Of a DNA stretch of 64,000 bases, positions 6,734 to 15,457 are shown piece by piece. The notes beneath the pieces are model-generated. The model was not told where the DNA came from, did no database searches, and worked only from the letters and a program-made list of their open reading frames with translations. The first letter of the stretch is position 1, and every line of letters begins with the position of its first letter. Position numbers and translations under genes: made by a program. The DNA comes from Methylotenera sp. (lineage in GTDB: Bacteria > Pseudomonadota > Gammaproteobacteria > Burkholderiales > Burkholderiaceae_C). The DNA lies in the NCBI GenBank assembly GCA_021738245.1, contig JAIPCJ010000002.1, forward strand, positions 1-64,000. The letters are read 5' to 3'.

Positions 6734-9700
6734 TCAGGCTTGCGGAGCCACTTCCTCCAGCGCGGGCTTGGGCTGCTGCTGGGCGCGCCTCAGCACCAGG
6801 CCGCAGAGCGCCGGCAGCACAAACAGCGTCAGCACGGTCGCGGTGACCAGGCCGCCGATCACGACGGTGGCCAGCGGCCGCTGCACCTCGGCACCGGTAC
6901 CGCTCCCGAACGCCATGGGAATGAAACCCAGCGATGCGACCAGGGCCGTCATCAACACCGGGCGCACCCGCTCCATGGCGCCCTCGACGACCGCCCGGTT
7001 GACCTCGAGCCCGTCTTCGAGCCGCTTGCGGATGGCCGAGATCATCACCAGCCCGTTGAGCACCGCGACGCCCGACACGGCGATGAAGCCGACCGCGACG
7101 GAGATCGAGAACGGGATCTCGCGCAGCGCCAGGGTGAACACGCCGCCGGCGACCGCCAGCGGGATCGTGAACAGCACCGTTGCCGTGAGCGCGGCACTCC
7201 CGATGGCCAGGTAGAGCACGGCGCTGATCAGCACCAGGCAGGCCGGGACGATGATGGCCAGCCGCTGGGTCGCCGCCTGCAGGTTCTGGAACTGGCCGCC
7301 CCATTCGATCCACGAGCCCGTAGGCAGCTTGATCTCCGCGTCGATGCGCTGCTGCGCCTCGGCCACAAAGCTGCCCAGGTCGCGGCCGGTGACGTTGGCT
7401 TCCACGTACAGGCGTCGCTTGCCGTTGTCGCGGCTGACTTCGTTGAGTCCTTGGGTGAACTTGAACTGCACCAGCTCGCCGAGCGGCACTGTCCCGCGCG
7501 GCTTGCCATCGACGGCCGGCAGCGATACCGGCAAGGCGCGCAGCTGGTCGAGGTTGTTGCGCTGGTTGCCCGGCAGCCGCACGACCAGGTCGAAGCGACG
7601 GTCGCCCTCGAAGATCTGGCCCGACGGGCGGCCTGCGAGCGCGGCGGACACCGTCTCCCCGACCTCCTTGAGGGACAGACCGTAGCGGGCGATGGCCACG
7701 CGGTCGAACTCGATGTCGAACGTCGGGAAGCCCGCGGTCTGGGCCACGCGCGTGTCGACGGCTCCGGGGATCTTGCGCAGCAGCGCTGCGATCCGCTGGC
7801 CCGCTGCCGACAGCTGGTCGAGGTCGTCACCGTAGATCTTCACAGCCACGTCGCTGCGCACGCCGCCGATGAGCTCGTTGAAGCGCATCTCGATCGGCTG
7901 CGTGGCGTCGTAGGCATTGCCCACGATGCCGGCCATCTTCTCGCGGATGCGCTCGATGACCTGTTCCTTGGTGGTCACGCCCTCCGGCCATTCCTCCTTG
8001 GGCTTCAGGATGACGTAGTTGTCGGAGGCGTTGGGCGGCATCGGGTCCGCGGCCAGGCTGGCGGTGCCGGCCTTCGAGTAGACCGTCTTGACCTCGGGCA
8101 AGGTCAGCAGCGTCCGCTCGATGGGCAAGTCCAGGGCCGCCGAATCCTCGATGGACATCGAGGGGATGCGCACCGACGACAGGTTCAGGTTCTGCTCGTC
8201 CAGCGTGGGCATGAACTCCTTGCCGACGAACCTGAAGGTGATGCCCGCCGCGACGACGATGCCCAGCGCGACGGCGATGGACGGCCACGGGTTGGCGACG
8301 GCCCGCTGCAGCAGCGGCAGGTAGCGGTGCTTGGTCGCCTCGATGACGCGGACCTCACGCTCCTCGACGCGCTTGGTCATCAGCACGGCGATCAGCGCCG
8401 GGACGAAGGTGATCGACAGCACGAAGGCCGACGCCAGAGCGAGCATCAGCGTGATGACCATGGGCGAGAACATCTTGCCTTCGACGCCCTGGAAGCTCAG
8501 GCACGGCAGGAACACCAGGAAGATGACCAGCTGGCCGTAGACGGTCGGCTTGATCATTTCCTTGGACGAGGCCATGACCTCTTCCAGCCGCTCGCCCAGG
8601 GTGAGCAGCCGGCCTTCCGCGCTCTGTCGGTGGGCGAGGCGCCGCAAGGCGTTCTCCACCACGATGACCGCACCGTCGATGATGAGGCCGAAGTCCAGCG
8701 CGCCCAGGCTCATCAGGTTGCCCGAGATGCCCAGCGAGTTCATGCCGATGGCGCTGACCAGCAGCGACAACGGAATGATCAGCGCCGCGATGAGGGCCGC
8801 GCGCCAGTTGCCCAGCAGCGCGAACAGGATGGCCACCACCAGCAGCGCGCCTTCGGTCAGGTTCTTGGCCACCGTCTTGATGGTGGCCACGACGAGCTGC
8901 GAGCGGTCCAGCGTCGGGACCAGCACAACGCCCTCGGGCAGCGTCTTCTTGATCTCCTCGAGCTTGACCACGACGGCGTGCGCCACGGTGCGGCTGTTCG
9001 CGCCGACGAGCATCAGGGCGCTGCCCACCACGGTCTCGTAGCCGTCCCGGCTGGCCGCGCCGGTGCGCAGCTCGCCGCCGATCGCCACCGAGGCCACTTG
9101 GCCGACCGTGAAGGGCACGCCGTTGCGCTGGGCCACGACGGTGGTCGCGATCTGGTCGACCGAGCGAAGCCGGCCGTCCGCACGGACGAGATAGGACTCG
9201 CCGGAGCGGCGCAGGTAGTTGGCGCCGATCGAGAGGTTGGCGTTCTCCAACGCCGTGCCCAGTTCGCTCCAGTCGATGCCATAGGACGCGAGGCGCGTCA
9301 TGTCGGGCTCGACCACGTACTGCTTCACGTAGCCGCCCAGCGAGTCGACGTCGGCCACGCCGGGCGTCATGCGCAGCTGGGGCCGGATGATCCAGTCCTG
9401 GACGGTGCGCAAGTAGGCCAGCTGCGCGACCGAGTCCGGCAGGCGTTCGCCCTCGTCGGTCACGAAGCTGCCGTCCTTCTGCCAGCCGCTCTTGCCCTCG
9501 GCAGCGGCGGGAGCACCCTTGCCGTTGGGGTGCTTGAACTCGACGCTGTAGTGCACCACTTCGCCCAGGCCGGTGGACACCGGCCCGAGGACCGGGTCAG
9601 CCCCGTTGGGCAAGCTGGCGCGCGCCTGGTTGAGGCGCTCCGTCACCTGCTGGCGCATGAAATACAGGTCGGCGCTCTCCTTGAAGATCACCGTCACCTG

Positions 9701-9973
9701 GCTGAAGCCGTTGCGGGAGAAGGAGCGCATGTTCTCCACGCCATTGAGGCCGGCCAATGCGGTCTCGATGGGATAGGTCACGCGCTTCTCCACCTCGACC
9801 GGCGTCAGCGTCGGCACGACGGTGTTGATCTGCACCTGCTTGTTGGTGATGTCGGGCGTGACGTCGATGGGCAGCAGGTTGAGCTGCCAGGCGCCGTAGA
9901 CGGCCACCACCAACGTCAAGAAGAGCACCATCCATCGGGCGCGCACGACGCCCTTGAGAAGAGCCTCGATCAT
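6734..9973 (-). CDS. Heavy-metal RND efflux pump, inner-membrane subunit (CnrA/CzcA family)
   Basis: The 1079-aa protein is full length for the HME-RND family. The proton-relay motif of TM4 is intact (DFGLIIDGAVIVVEN at 427-441, with D427, D433 and E440). The family segment LRTVQDWIIRPQLRMTPGV precedes the docking domain. It is a trimeric proton antiporter that exports divalent cations with its MFP and OMF partners. Its start overlaps the MFP gene's stop (ATGA). The RcnR/RcnA/HupE context favours Ni/Co over Zn/Cd, but CnrA, NccA and CzcA cannot be separated safely by eye. Confidence 0.9.
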   Translation of the reverse strand: MIEALLKGVVRARWMVLFLTLVVAVYGAWQLNLLPIDVTPDITNKQVQINTVVPTLTPVEVEKRVTYPIETALAGLNGVENMRSFSRNGFSQVTVIFKESADLYFMRQQVTERLNQARASLPNGADPVLGPVSTGLGEVVHYSVEFKHPNGKGAPAAAEGKSGWQKDGSFVTDEGERLPDSVAQLAYLRTVQDWIIRPQLRMTPGVADVDSLGGYVKQYVVEPDMTRLASYGIDWSELGTALENANLSIGANYLRRSGESYLVRADGRLRSVDQIATTVVAQRNGVPFTVGQVASVAIGGELRTGAASRDGYETVVGSALMLVGANSRTVAHAVVVKLEEIKKTLPEGVVLVPTLDRSQLVVATIKTVAKNLTEGALLVVAILFALLGNWRAALIAALIIPLSLLVSAIGMNSLGISGNLMSLGALDFGLIIDGAVIVVENALRRLAHRQSAEGRLLTLGERLEEVMASSKEMIKPTVYGQLVIFLVFLPCLSFQGVEGKMFSPMVITLMLALASAFVLSITFVPALIAVLMTKRVEEREVRVIEATKHRYLPLLQRAVANPWPSIAVALGIVVAAGITFRFVGKEFMPTLDEQNLNLSSVRIPSMSIEDSAALDLPIERTLLTLPEVKTVYSKAGTASLAADPMPPNASDNYVILKPKEEWPEGVTTKEQVIERIREKMAGIVGNAYDATQPIEMRFNELIGGVRSDVAVKIYGDDLDQLSAAGQRIAALLRKIPGAVDTRVAQTAGFPTFDIEFDRVAIARYGLSLKEVGETVSAALAGRPSGQIFEGDRRFDLVVRLPGNQRNNLDQLRALPVSLPAVDGKPRGTVPLGELVQFKFTQGLNEVSRDNGKRRLYVEANVTGRDLGSFVAEAQQRIDAEIKLPTGSWIEWGGQFQNLQAATQRLAIIVPACLVLISAVLYLAIGSAALTATVLFTIPLAVAGGVFTLALREIPFSISVAVGFIAVSGVAVLNGLVMISAIRKRLEDGLEVNRAVVEGAMERVRPVLMTALVASLGFIPMAFGSGTGAEVQRPLATVVIGGLVTATVLTLFVLPALCGLVLRRAQQQPKPALEEVAPQA

Positions 9974-11154
9974 TCCTCGTCTCCCGCGTTCTTCTTGGCC
10001 TCGGCCTTGAGAAGGAACGCATTGCGCGTGGCGACCTGCTGGTTGGCCTGCAGGCCGGTGACGACCTGCGCCAGGCCGCCACTGCGCGCGCCGACGTAGA
10101 CCGGTTGCACGCGGAAGCCCTCGGGCGTGCGCACGAACACGACGTCACGTCCGTCGATGTTCTGCACGGCCTCTTCGGGCACTGCAACGCCGGGTTGGCT
10201 GGCATCGCCGGTGCGCGCCTGCAGCCGGACCTGGACGCCTTCGCCCGCCAGCAGGGCCTGTGCACCGGGGCCGGGGCTCGGCACGAGCACGACGGTGGCG
10301 GCGCGCGTCGAGGCGCTTACCCCCGGCGGGGGGCCGCGCACCGTGGCCGGCACCGGCTTGCCGGAACGCGTGAGCACCGTGGCGGCATCGCCCACTGCGA
10401 CGCGGCGCAGGTCGTCGGCCGTCAGCGGGGCTTCGATTTGGACCGCGCCCGGCATGGCCACGCGGAACAGCTCGACGTCGGGCGTGACGCGGGCGCCTAC
10501 CAGGGCGGTGCTGGAGGTGACGCGCCCGGCGATGGGCGACACGATGGTCAGTGTCCGGCCGTCGCTACCCACGCGCGCGGCACCCGCCACAGCGGCTGCG
10601 CGTTGAGCTTCGGCCTCAGCGACGTCGACGTCGGCTTGAGCGGCCTCCAGGGCTTGGCGCGGTGTCACGCCCTGGTCGAAGAGACTTTTCTCGCGCGCCA
10701 GAGTCTTGCGGGCGAGATCCACCTTGGCCTGTGCCACACGGCGGTCGCTGACCATGGACGCTGCTTCCAGGCTCTCGATGCTGGCCAGCACGTCGCCGGC
10801 GGCCACCGTATCCCCGAGGCGGCGCATGACCCGAACCAGCGTGCCGTTGGCGCGGCTGACGACCGCTGCTTCCGCACCCGGTGCTGCCGAGACGACGGCG
10901 GGGAGCAGCAGCTCGTTGCGCACGTTGGAGGCCGTCGCCGTCTCCACACCGATGTTGGCGGCGGTGACGTACTCGGCCGGGATCTTCAGCTCAGGAGCTT
11001 CACCCTTCGGTGCACTGGCTGCCGCCGCCTTGGGAGCGGGTTCGGCCGGCTTTGCGGCGCTGCCTGAGCGGCTCGCCGCGAAATAGCCCAGGGCAGCGGC
11101 GCCGGCGATGGCAGCGGCGATCAGCAGCGGGGCGGGCTTGAACTTGCTTGTCAT
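9970..11154 (-). CDS. RND efflux periplasmic adaptor subunit (CnrB/CzcB family)
   Basis: The 394-aa protein starts with one TM anchor (LLIAAAIAGAAALGYFAA) and a Lys/Ala/Pro linker. It then shows the adaptor order: lipoyl half-motif (RANGTLVRVMRRLGDTVAAGDVLASIES), an alpha-hairpin (about 120-190), a second lipoyl half (GRTLTIVSPIAGRVTSS) and beta-barrel domains. It links the RND pump to the outer-membrane channel. GGAGAA precedes the ATG inside the end of the channel gene, with a 4-nt overlap on both sides. This indicates translational coupling of all three pump subunits. Confidence 0.88.
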   Translation of the reverse strand: MTSKFKPAPLLIAAAIAGAAALGYFAASRSGSAAKPAEPAPKAAAASAPKGEAPELKIPAEYVTAANIGVETATASNVRNELLLPAVVSAAPGAEAAVVSRANGTLVRVMRRLGDTVAAGDVLASIESLEAASMVSDRRVAQAKVDLARKTLAREKSLFDQGVTPRQALEAAQADVDVAEAEAQRAAAVAGAARVGSDGRTLTIVSPIAGRVTSSTALVGARVTPDVELFRVAMPGAVQIEAPLTADDLRRVAVGDAATVLTRSGKPVPATVRGPPPGVSASTRAATVVLVPSPGPGAQALLAGEGVQVRLQARTGDASQPGVAVPEEAVQNIDGRDVVFVRTPEGFRVQPVYVGARSGGLAQVVTGLQANQQVATRNAFLLKAEAKKNAGDEE

Positions 11155-12458
11155 TGTGATTCTCCAAACGCGAGGCGGCCCTCGGCCTGCGCCAGCGCAG
11201 CCAGGGAGCGGACGCGCGCCAGGCGGGCGTCGATGGTTGAACGTTGTGCTTCTGCCCAGGCGCGGCGCGCGAACAGCAGCTCGACCAAGGGCGTGCGGCC
11301 GGCGTCGTAGCCGATCCGTCCCAGCCGATAGCCCTCAGCGGAGGCGCGCTCGCCTTCGAGCGCCGCCTCCAGCTGGCCTTCGGCAGCCTGCAGCTGGGCT
11401 TGGGCCGACCGGCGTGCGGCGGTGGTCTCGAGCCGGGCCGCGAGCACCCGCGCGTCAGCTGCCTGCACGCGCTGGCGCGCCGCCGCGACCGCGTCCCGAT
11501 TGCGGTCGAACAGGGGGATGGATGCGGACAGGCCGACGACATAGCCGTTCTGCGAGGTCCAGGCATAGCGCCGCACGCCGGCCGTCACGCTGAGGTCGGG
11601 GATCCAGCGCCGCTCCTCGACCTGCAGGCGGGCTTCTGACGCCTCGCGCTCGGACTGGGCCACGCGCAGGGTCGGTGACTCATCCGCCGCGGCGCCACGG
11701 TCCGCAGCGGTGGCGAACAACGAGCCACTCACCCCGGTGAAGCGCTCCTGGGCACCGACAAGGGCCGACAGCTCCTCCAGGGCTTGCGTGAGGTCCGCGG
11801 CGGCCGCACGCTCAGCGCCCCGGGCCGCGGCCGCGCCGGCTTCGGCCTGGGCGACGCGCACGGAGGCCTCCTTGCCTGCCTCGACCTGCGCACGCGCCGC
11901 ACGCAAGTCGTCGCCGGCGCGGGCGAGTTCTTCCACAGCCACGCGTTGCCGCGCTTGGGCGGCCTCCACGGAGCCATAGGCCACGGCCAGCTTGGCCGCC
12001 CATGTCACCTCGGCTTCGCGGCGCCGGGCCTCGGCGACATCGAACTCACGGTCGGAGACCGCAATCCGGGACGCGCGCTTGCCGCCCAGCTCCAGCGGCT
12101 GGCTGATCGAATAGGTGGTCTGGCGCGGGCTCTGGCCGCCGTTGGCGGGGGCGCCCAGGTCTTCGGCCTGGGCATCGATCCTGGGGTTGAGCCACTTGCG
12201 GCTTTGCGCCGCGTCCAGGCGAGCCGCTTCGGCGTTGGCCTGCTGCTCCAGCAGGATCGGCGCGCGGGCCAGTGACTGTTGAAGCAGGACGCCGAAGGCC
12301 GGCGCGTCGGCCGCTTGTGCAACGGGGCTTGAGAGGGCGAGAGCGAGCCCGATGGCGGACAGCGCCAGGCTCGGCCACGCGGCGGCGACGCGGCTGCTGG
12401 CATGGCCAGCACCGCCACGCCTTGGCGCGGGCGCGCGAAGGGGAAATTGCGATGACAT
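11151..12458 (-). CDS. RND efflux outer-membrane channel (CnrC/CzcC, TolC family)
   Basis: The 435-aa protein has a signal peptide ending VAQAADAP, then two repeats of the outer-membrane efflux domain. These are long Ala/Arg/Glu-rich helices around RISVSQPLELGGKR-type and SASIPLFDRNRDAVAAARQR segments. It forms the trimeric exit duct of the metal pump. GGAG lies 6 bases before the ATG. It is the first pump subunit gene, 60 bp after the His-rich exported protein. The order C-B-A is that of the Czc/Cnr/Ncc systems. Confidence 0.88.
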   Translation of the reverse strand: MSSQFPLRAPAPRRGGAGHASSRVAAAWPSLALSAIGLALALSSPVAQAADAPAFGVLLQQSLARAPILLEQQANAEAARLDAAQSRKWLNPRIDAQAEDLGAPANGGQSPRQTTYSISQPLELGGKRASRIAVSDREFDVAEARRREAEVTWAAKLAVAYGSVEAAQARQRVAVEELARAGDDLRAARAQVEAGKEASVRVAQAEAGAAAARGAERAAAADLTQALEELSALVGAQERFTGVSGSLFATAADRGAAADESPTLRVAQSEREASEARLQVEERRWIPDLSVTAGVRRYAWTSQNGYVVGLSASIPLFDRNRDAVAAARQRVQAADARVLAARLETTAARRSAQAQLQAAEGQLEAALEGERASAEGYRLGRIGYDAGRTPLVELLFARRAWAEAQRSTIDARLARVRSLAALAQAEGRLAFGESQ

Positions 12459-12518
12459 GAAAACTCCACGGACTGAGCGCGCACGACGACGCGCCCGGGA
12501 AAAGCGGCTTGCGGCTTT

Positions 12519-12992
12519 TCAGGCGTGGAGCGGAGGGGCACGGCCTGCGGGGGGCAGGCTCTTGAAGGAGGTGAATCGCGGCGGCCCGCGGTCGGGCCAG
12601 TCGGGAACGGGCGTGTCCGCTTCGATGGCGGGGAAGACCACGACGAAGGCAGCAAACGACAGCCGCGCATCGGCGACTGCCTGGACGCCGCTCAGCTCCG
12701 ACGTGCTTTGGGAACGCAGCGCGATGGCCGAATGGCCGCCCTGCAACCCGTCATGGCCGTCTTCAACGTGGGAATCCAGAGCGAGCGTGGCATCGGACGG
12801 CCCATGGGAAAGCGCCAATGCAGCTTCGCCTTCGATGCCGAAATCGTGGTGGTGCTGGTGGAACGGTGCGCTGACCTGGTCGAACACCAGGACCATGACC
12901 AGCAGCAAGCGAAACGCCCACGCCCAACCGCGCTGCTGGGGAGCAACCCCGCGGCGCAAGCTTGTTCGTGGGATGACGCTGGTCGGCTTCAC
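12519..12992 (-). CDS. His-rich exported protein of metal operon (copy 1)
   Basis: The ~157-aa product has an N-terminal hydrophobic segment (FRLLLVMVLVFDQVSAP) followed at once by HQHHHD. Acidic/His stretches (DSHVEDGHDGLQGGH) and a conserved tail SLPPAGRAPP come next. It is paralogous to the protein at 15001-15450. The position just ahead of the C-B-A genes resembles small CzcI/CnrY-like periplasmic proteins, but I see no clear homology to them. The start is uncertain: GTG at 12992 has a close GAGG, and the frame is open further upstream. Metal buffering in the periplasm is an inference from composition. Confidence 0.65.
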   Translation of the reverse strand: MKPTSVIPRTSLRRGVAPQQRGWAWAFRLLLVMVLVFDQVSAPFHQHHHDFGIEGEAALALSHGPSDATLALDSHVEDGHDGLQGGHSAIALRSQSTSELSGVQAVADARLSFAAFVVVFPAIEADTPVPDWPDRGPPRFTSFKSLPPAGRAPPLHA

Positions 12993-13117
12993 GATCCTCA
13001 GAAATGACGAGTTAGTTGGCTTTGCCTGCCCGCACTGTTGCGGGCTGAGGGTCGTTGACGGGCAACACCAAGGCAGTGATGCAGGGGGGTCAGTGTCCCC
13101 GATCCTTGGCAGTTTGA

Positions 13118-13142
13118 CAAGGTACTGGGGGTCAGTACCTTG
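13118..13142. promoter_or_regulatory. Perfect 10-bp inverted repeat; possible RcnR-type operator
   Basis: CAAGGTACTG and CAGTACCTTG flank GGGGT. The core TACT-GGGGGTC-AGTA (13123-13137) fits the RcnR operator form TACT-G-tract-AGTA known from E. coli. A second GGGGGTCAGT lies exactly 42 bp upstream (13085-13094). The site is about 130 bp ahead of the His-rich/RND operon. A rival reading is a REP-like palindrome, since G-tract/CAGT repeats of this look occur between Burkholderiales genes. Confidence 0.5.
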
Positions 13143-13183
13143 AGGCTCAACTTGCTTTTCACGGTCACGATTTCGCGCAGAGG

Positions 13184-13747
13184 CTATTTCTTGCCAGGAC
13201 GGAACAGGCTCTTCTGAAAGCCCGTGACGGTGACCTTGACCGTGACCGGCTCCTTGCCCTGGTTCTGCCAGAACCATCCATGGTGGCCGGTGAACGGCGC
13301 CACCCAGGTGCCCGCGCCCTGGCGCTGCCTCACGCCGACGTCGTAGCTCGTGTATTCGTTGGTCGCGTCTGGCAGCTCGCCGTGCATGTCCACGAGGACC
13401 TCGCCGGATGCGGTCCACTGGAAGACGAAGCCTTGTCCCGCGTCGATGGCTGCCTTGACCTCGGCGCCCTTGCCAGGCGCCAACGTGATGGTCATCGTGT
13501 CGGTGCGCGGCGAGCCGAGCGAACTGGACAGGGCCTCGGCGTTGAAGCTCTGGCCAGGTTGCTTGCCGAACAGCATGACGGCCTTCTCGGCCAGCGTCAT
13601 CGGAGGCGCGGGTGGCGGCAGCATGGGCTCGTCGTGCGCACGCGCAGCAGACGCTGCACAGCCGAGGACCACGGCGATGCCGACAAGCAAAGTGAGTCCG
13701 GCGGCCTGGGCGGGACGCGCGGTCGTCAGGGAGAGTTGCTTCTTCAT
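13184..13747 (-). CDS. 'Transmembrane anchor' type periplasmic protein
   Basis: The 187-aa protein has one N-terminal hydrophobic segment (AAGLTLLVGIAVVLGCAAS). A conserved soluble domain (about 85-180) carries DTMTITLAPGKGAEVK, FQWTASGEVLVDMHGE and PFTGHHGWFWQNQG. I associate this domain with proteins annotated as transmembrane anchor proteins beside metal-resistance genes in Cupriavidus-like bacteria; this is from memory. The ATG overlaps the TGA of motA (ATGA at 13744-13747), so the two are coupled. The HGWFW segment is probably a structural beta motif. Function is unknown. Confidence 0.7.
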   Translation of the reverse strand: MKKQLSLTTARPAQAAGLTLLVGIAVVLGCAASAARAHDEPMLPPPAPPMTLAEKAVMLFGKQPGQSFNAEALSSSLGSPRTDTMTITLAPGKGAEVKAAIDAGQGFVFQWTASGEVLVDMHGELPDATNEYTSYDVGVRQRQGAGTWVAPFTGHHGWFWQNQGKEPVTVKVTVTGFQKSLFRPGKK

Positions 13748-14604
13748 TTCTTGCCTTTCACATGCCCTTCGAGTTCGGAGAACGTCGGGCGTTCGGTTGA
13801 GTAAAGTACCTTGCGGCCGAACTCGATGGCCACTTGAGGTGCATAGCCTTGCATTGACGCCAGCAGCGTCGTCTTGATGCACTGGAGTTCCTTGCCTGCC
13901 TCGTCGACCTTGATCTCCAACGCGCCTGCCAGCGGCTCGGCGAAGGCGTAGGCCAGCAAGATGCCAAGGAAGGTGCCCACCAGGGCCGAGCCGATCATTC
14001 CGCCCAGCACCGCGGGCGGTTGTCCCACCGAGCCCATCGTGTTCACGACGCCAAGCACGGCGGCCACGATGCCGAAGGCCGGGAGGCCGCCGGCCAAGCG
14101 CTGCAATGCCTGGACGGCCATGAAAGCCTCGTGGTGGTGCGTCTCGATCTCCGCGTCCATTAGCGACTCGATCTCGTGGGCGTTCAGATTGCCCGACACC
14201 ATCATGCGCAGGTAGTCGGTCGTGAACTCGGCGACGTGGTGGTCCTTGGCGATGGTGGGGTACTTCTGGAACAGCGCCGAGCTGTGCGGGTCCTCGATGT
14301 CCTTCTCGATGGACATCAGTCCTTCCTTGCGCGCCTTCTGCAAGATGTCGTAGAGCAGCGCCAGCAGCTCCAGGTACCGGGCCTTGGTGTACTTGCTGCC
14401 CTTGAAGCAGTCACCCAGGCCCTTGGCCGTGGCCTTCATGACCTTCATCGGGTTGGTAGCGAGCATGCCGCCCACGGCGGCGCCGAAGATCGTGATCAGC
14501 TCGAACGGCAGCGCCTTCAGGATCACGCCGATGTTGCCGCCGTGGAAGATGAAGACGCCGAAGATGCAGGCCAGGGCAAGCCCCCAGCCGATGATGATGA
14601 ACAT
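13744..14604 (-). CDS. MotA-family stator-type protein without a MotB partner
   Basis: The 286-aa protein matches full-length MotA. There are two TM helices at the N-terminus and two at about 165-225. The cytoplasmic charged residues correspond to R90 and E98 of E. coli MotA (ARKEGLMSIEKD), and both TM prolines are present (GGLPAFGIV, AEPLAG). MotA normally pairs with MotB to form a proton channel. No motB lies in the window; the upstream neighbour is a short single-TM protein and the downstream one the anchor protein. It is embedded in the metal operon. It may power something other than flagella, or be a displaced flagellar gene. Confidence 0.85.
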   Translation of the reverse strand: MFIIIGWGLALACIFGVFIFHGGNIGVILKALPFELITIFGAAVGGMLATNPMKVMKATAKGLGDCFKGSKYTKARYLELLALLYDILQKARKEGLMSIEKDIEDPHSSALFQKYPTIAKDHHVAEFTTDYLRMMVSGNLNAHEIESLMDAEIETHHHEAFMAVQALQRLAGGLPAFGIVAAVLGVVNTMGSVGQPPAVLGGMIGSALVGTFLGILLAYAFAEPLAGALEIKVDEAGKELQCIKTTLLASMQGYAPQVAIEFGRKVLYSTERPTFSELEGHVKGKK

Positions 14605-14645
14605 GAGACGAACTCTGGAAACGGTTGACGGTGGCGCCGCCGGCG

Positions 14646-14867
14646 TCAGCGGCGCGATCGGCCCTTGGCGCCCCTGGTGCCCCTGGCGCCCTTTGCGCGC
14701 TTTGCCTCGTGCTGCTGCTGTCGCTTCTTCTTCTCACGTGCGTACTGACGCATGACGATCACCCACAGCACTCCTGCTGCGACCATCAGAACCAGCAGCG
14801 ACCCCATCAAGTAGTTCACAAGGGCCGCGTTGTGCGTACGCAGATGCGAGATGTCCATGTTCCTCAT
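14646..14867 (-). CDS. Small single-TM protein with Lys/Arg-rich tail
   Basis: The ~73-aa product has a short polar N-terminus (MDISHLRTHNAALVNYL), one TM helix (MGSLLVLMVAAGVLWVIVM) and a strongly basic tail of Lys, Arg and Gln ending in Gly/Arg repeats. The helix lacks the proton-carrying Asp of MotB, and there is no peptidoglycan-binding domain. It lies 41 bp before motA in the same direction. Three closely spaced starts are possible (GTG 14876, ATG 14867, ATG 14858). A membrane tether or regulator for the MotA-like protein is a guess from position. Confidence 0.5.
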   Translation of the reverse strand: MRNMDISHLRTHNAALVNYLMGSLLVLMVAAGVLWVIVMRQYAREKKKRQQQHEAKRAKGARGTRGAKGRSRR

Positions 14868-15000
14868 CGGGCGCACGTGCGGCGCCCGCAGGAGCGCGCT
14901 AGGCAGGAAGACGGCTGTCCGGCTTAGCCGGTCACGGCGTCAGACGCCGACGGACCTCAAGGGCCACGCGACGTCAACGGACAGCAATAGGCAGCAGGGC

Positions 15001-15450
15001 TCAGGCGAGCGCCGGCGGAGCGTGACCGTCAGGAGGCAGGCTGCGGTGTGCCGGAATGGGCGGAGGTCGCCACCGGGCATACGCCAGCCCCGCATCGGCA
15101 CCCTCCCGGGCCTCCGATGCGACGGCGGTCTTCAGGCCGGCCAAGAAGGCCAGCGCCAGGTCTTTCATGTCCTCGCCGGCCGCGGCGTCAGAACCCGTGC
15201 CAGCTGTCGACCGAACTGCCAACGCCCAATGGCCGACACCGTCGTGATCGGCATCTTCGGCGTGAGTCGCGTCGTCGTGAGGGCTGTGGGCCAACCAGGT
15301 CGCATCGACGCCGCCACCATGCCCGTGCGCATGCAACGGCGCGCTCACCTGGTCGACGACAAGCAGCGCGACGAGCACCCAGCGCGCGAGCAGCCACCAC
15401 CACGCCGTCGCGGGGACGGCAGGGCTGGCAGAAGCGGCCGGGTTGGACAT
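15001..15450 (-). CDS. His-rich exported protein of metal operon (copy 2)
   Basis: The 149-aa protein has a signal/anchor helix (WLLARWVLVALLVVDQVSAP) followed by LHAHGHGGG. A His/Asp-rich segment (HSPHDDATHAEDADHD) and a tail RSLPPDGHAPP follow. It shares the DQVSAP junction, the His cluster right after it, the central AxAxRS and the terminal SLPPxGxAPP with the protein at 12519-12992, so the two are paralogues. The ATG is 7 bp after the stop of the RcnR-like gene, indicating one transcript. Probable role: periplasmic Ni/Co (or other divalent ion) binding. Confidence 0.65.
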   Translation of the reverse strand: MSNPAASASPAVPATAWWWLLARWVLVALLVVDQVSAPLHAHGHGGGVDATWLAHSPHDDATHAEDADHDGVGHWALAVRSTAGTGSDAAAGEDMKDLALAFLAGLKTAVASEAREGADAGLAYARWRPPPIPAHRSLPPDGHAPPALA

Positions 15451-15457
15451 CCTGGGT

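Noticed and set aside
6740-10099. Very long open frame (over 1,100 codons) on the plus strand
   Set aside because: It is antisense to the RND pump and adaptor genes. Its product is Arg/His/Gln/Asp-rich with no domain, the usual GC-rich shadow.
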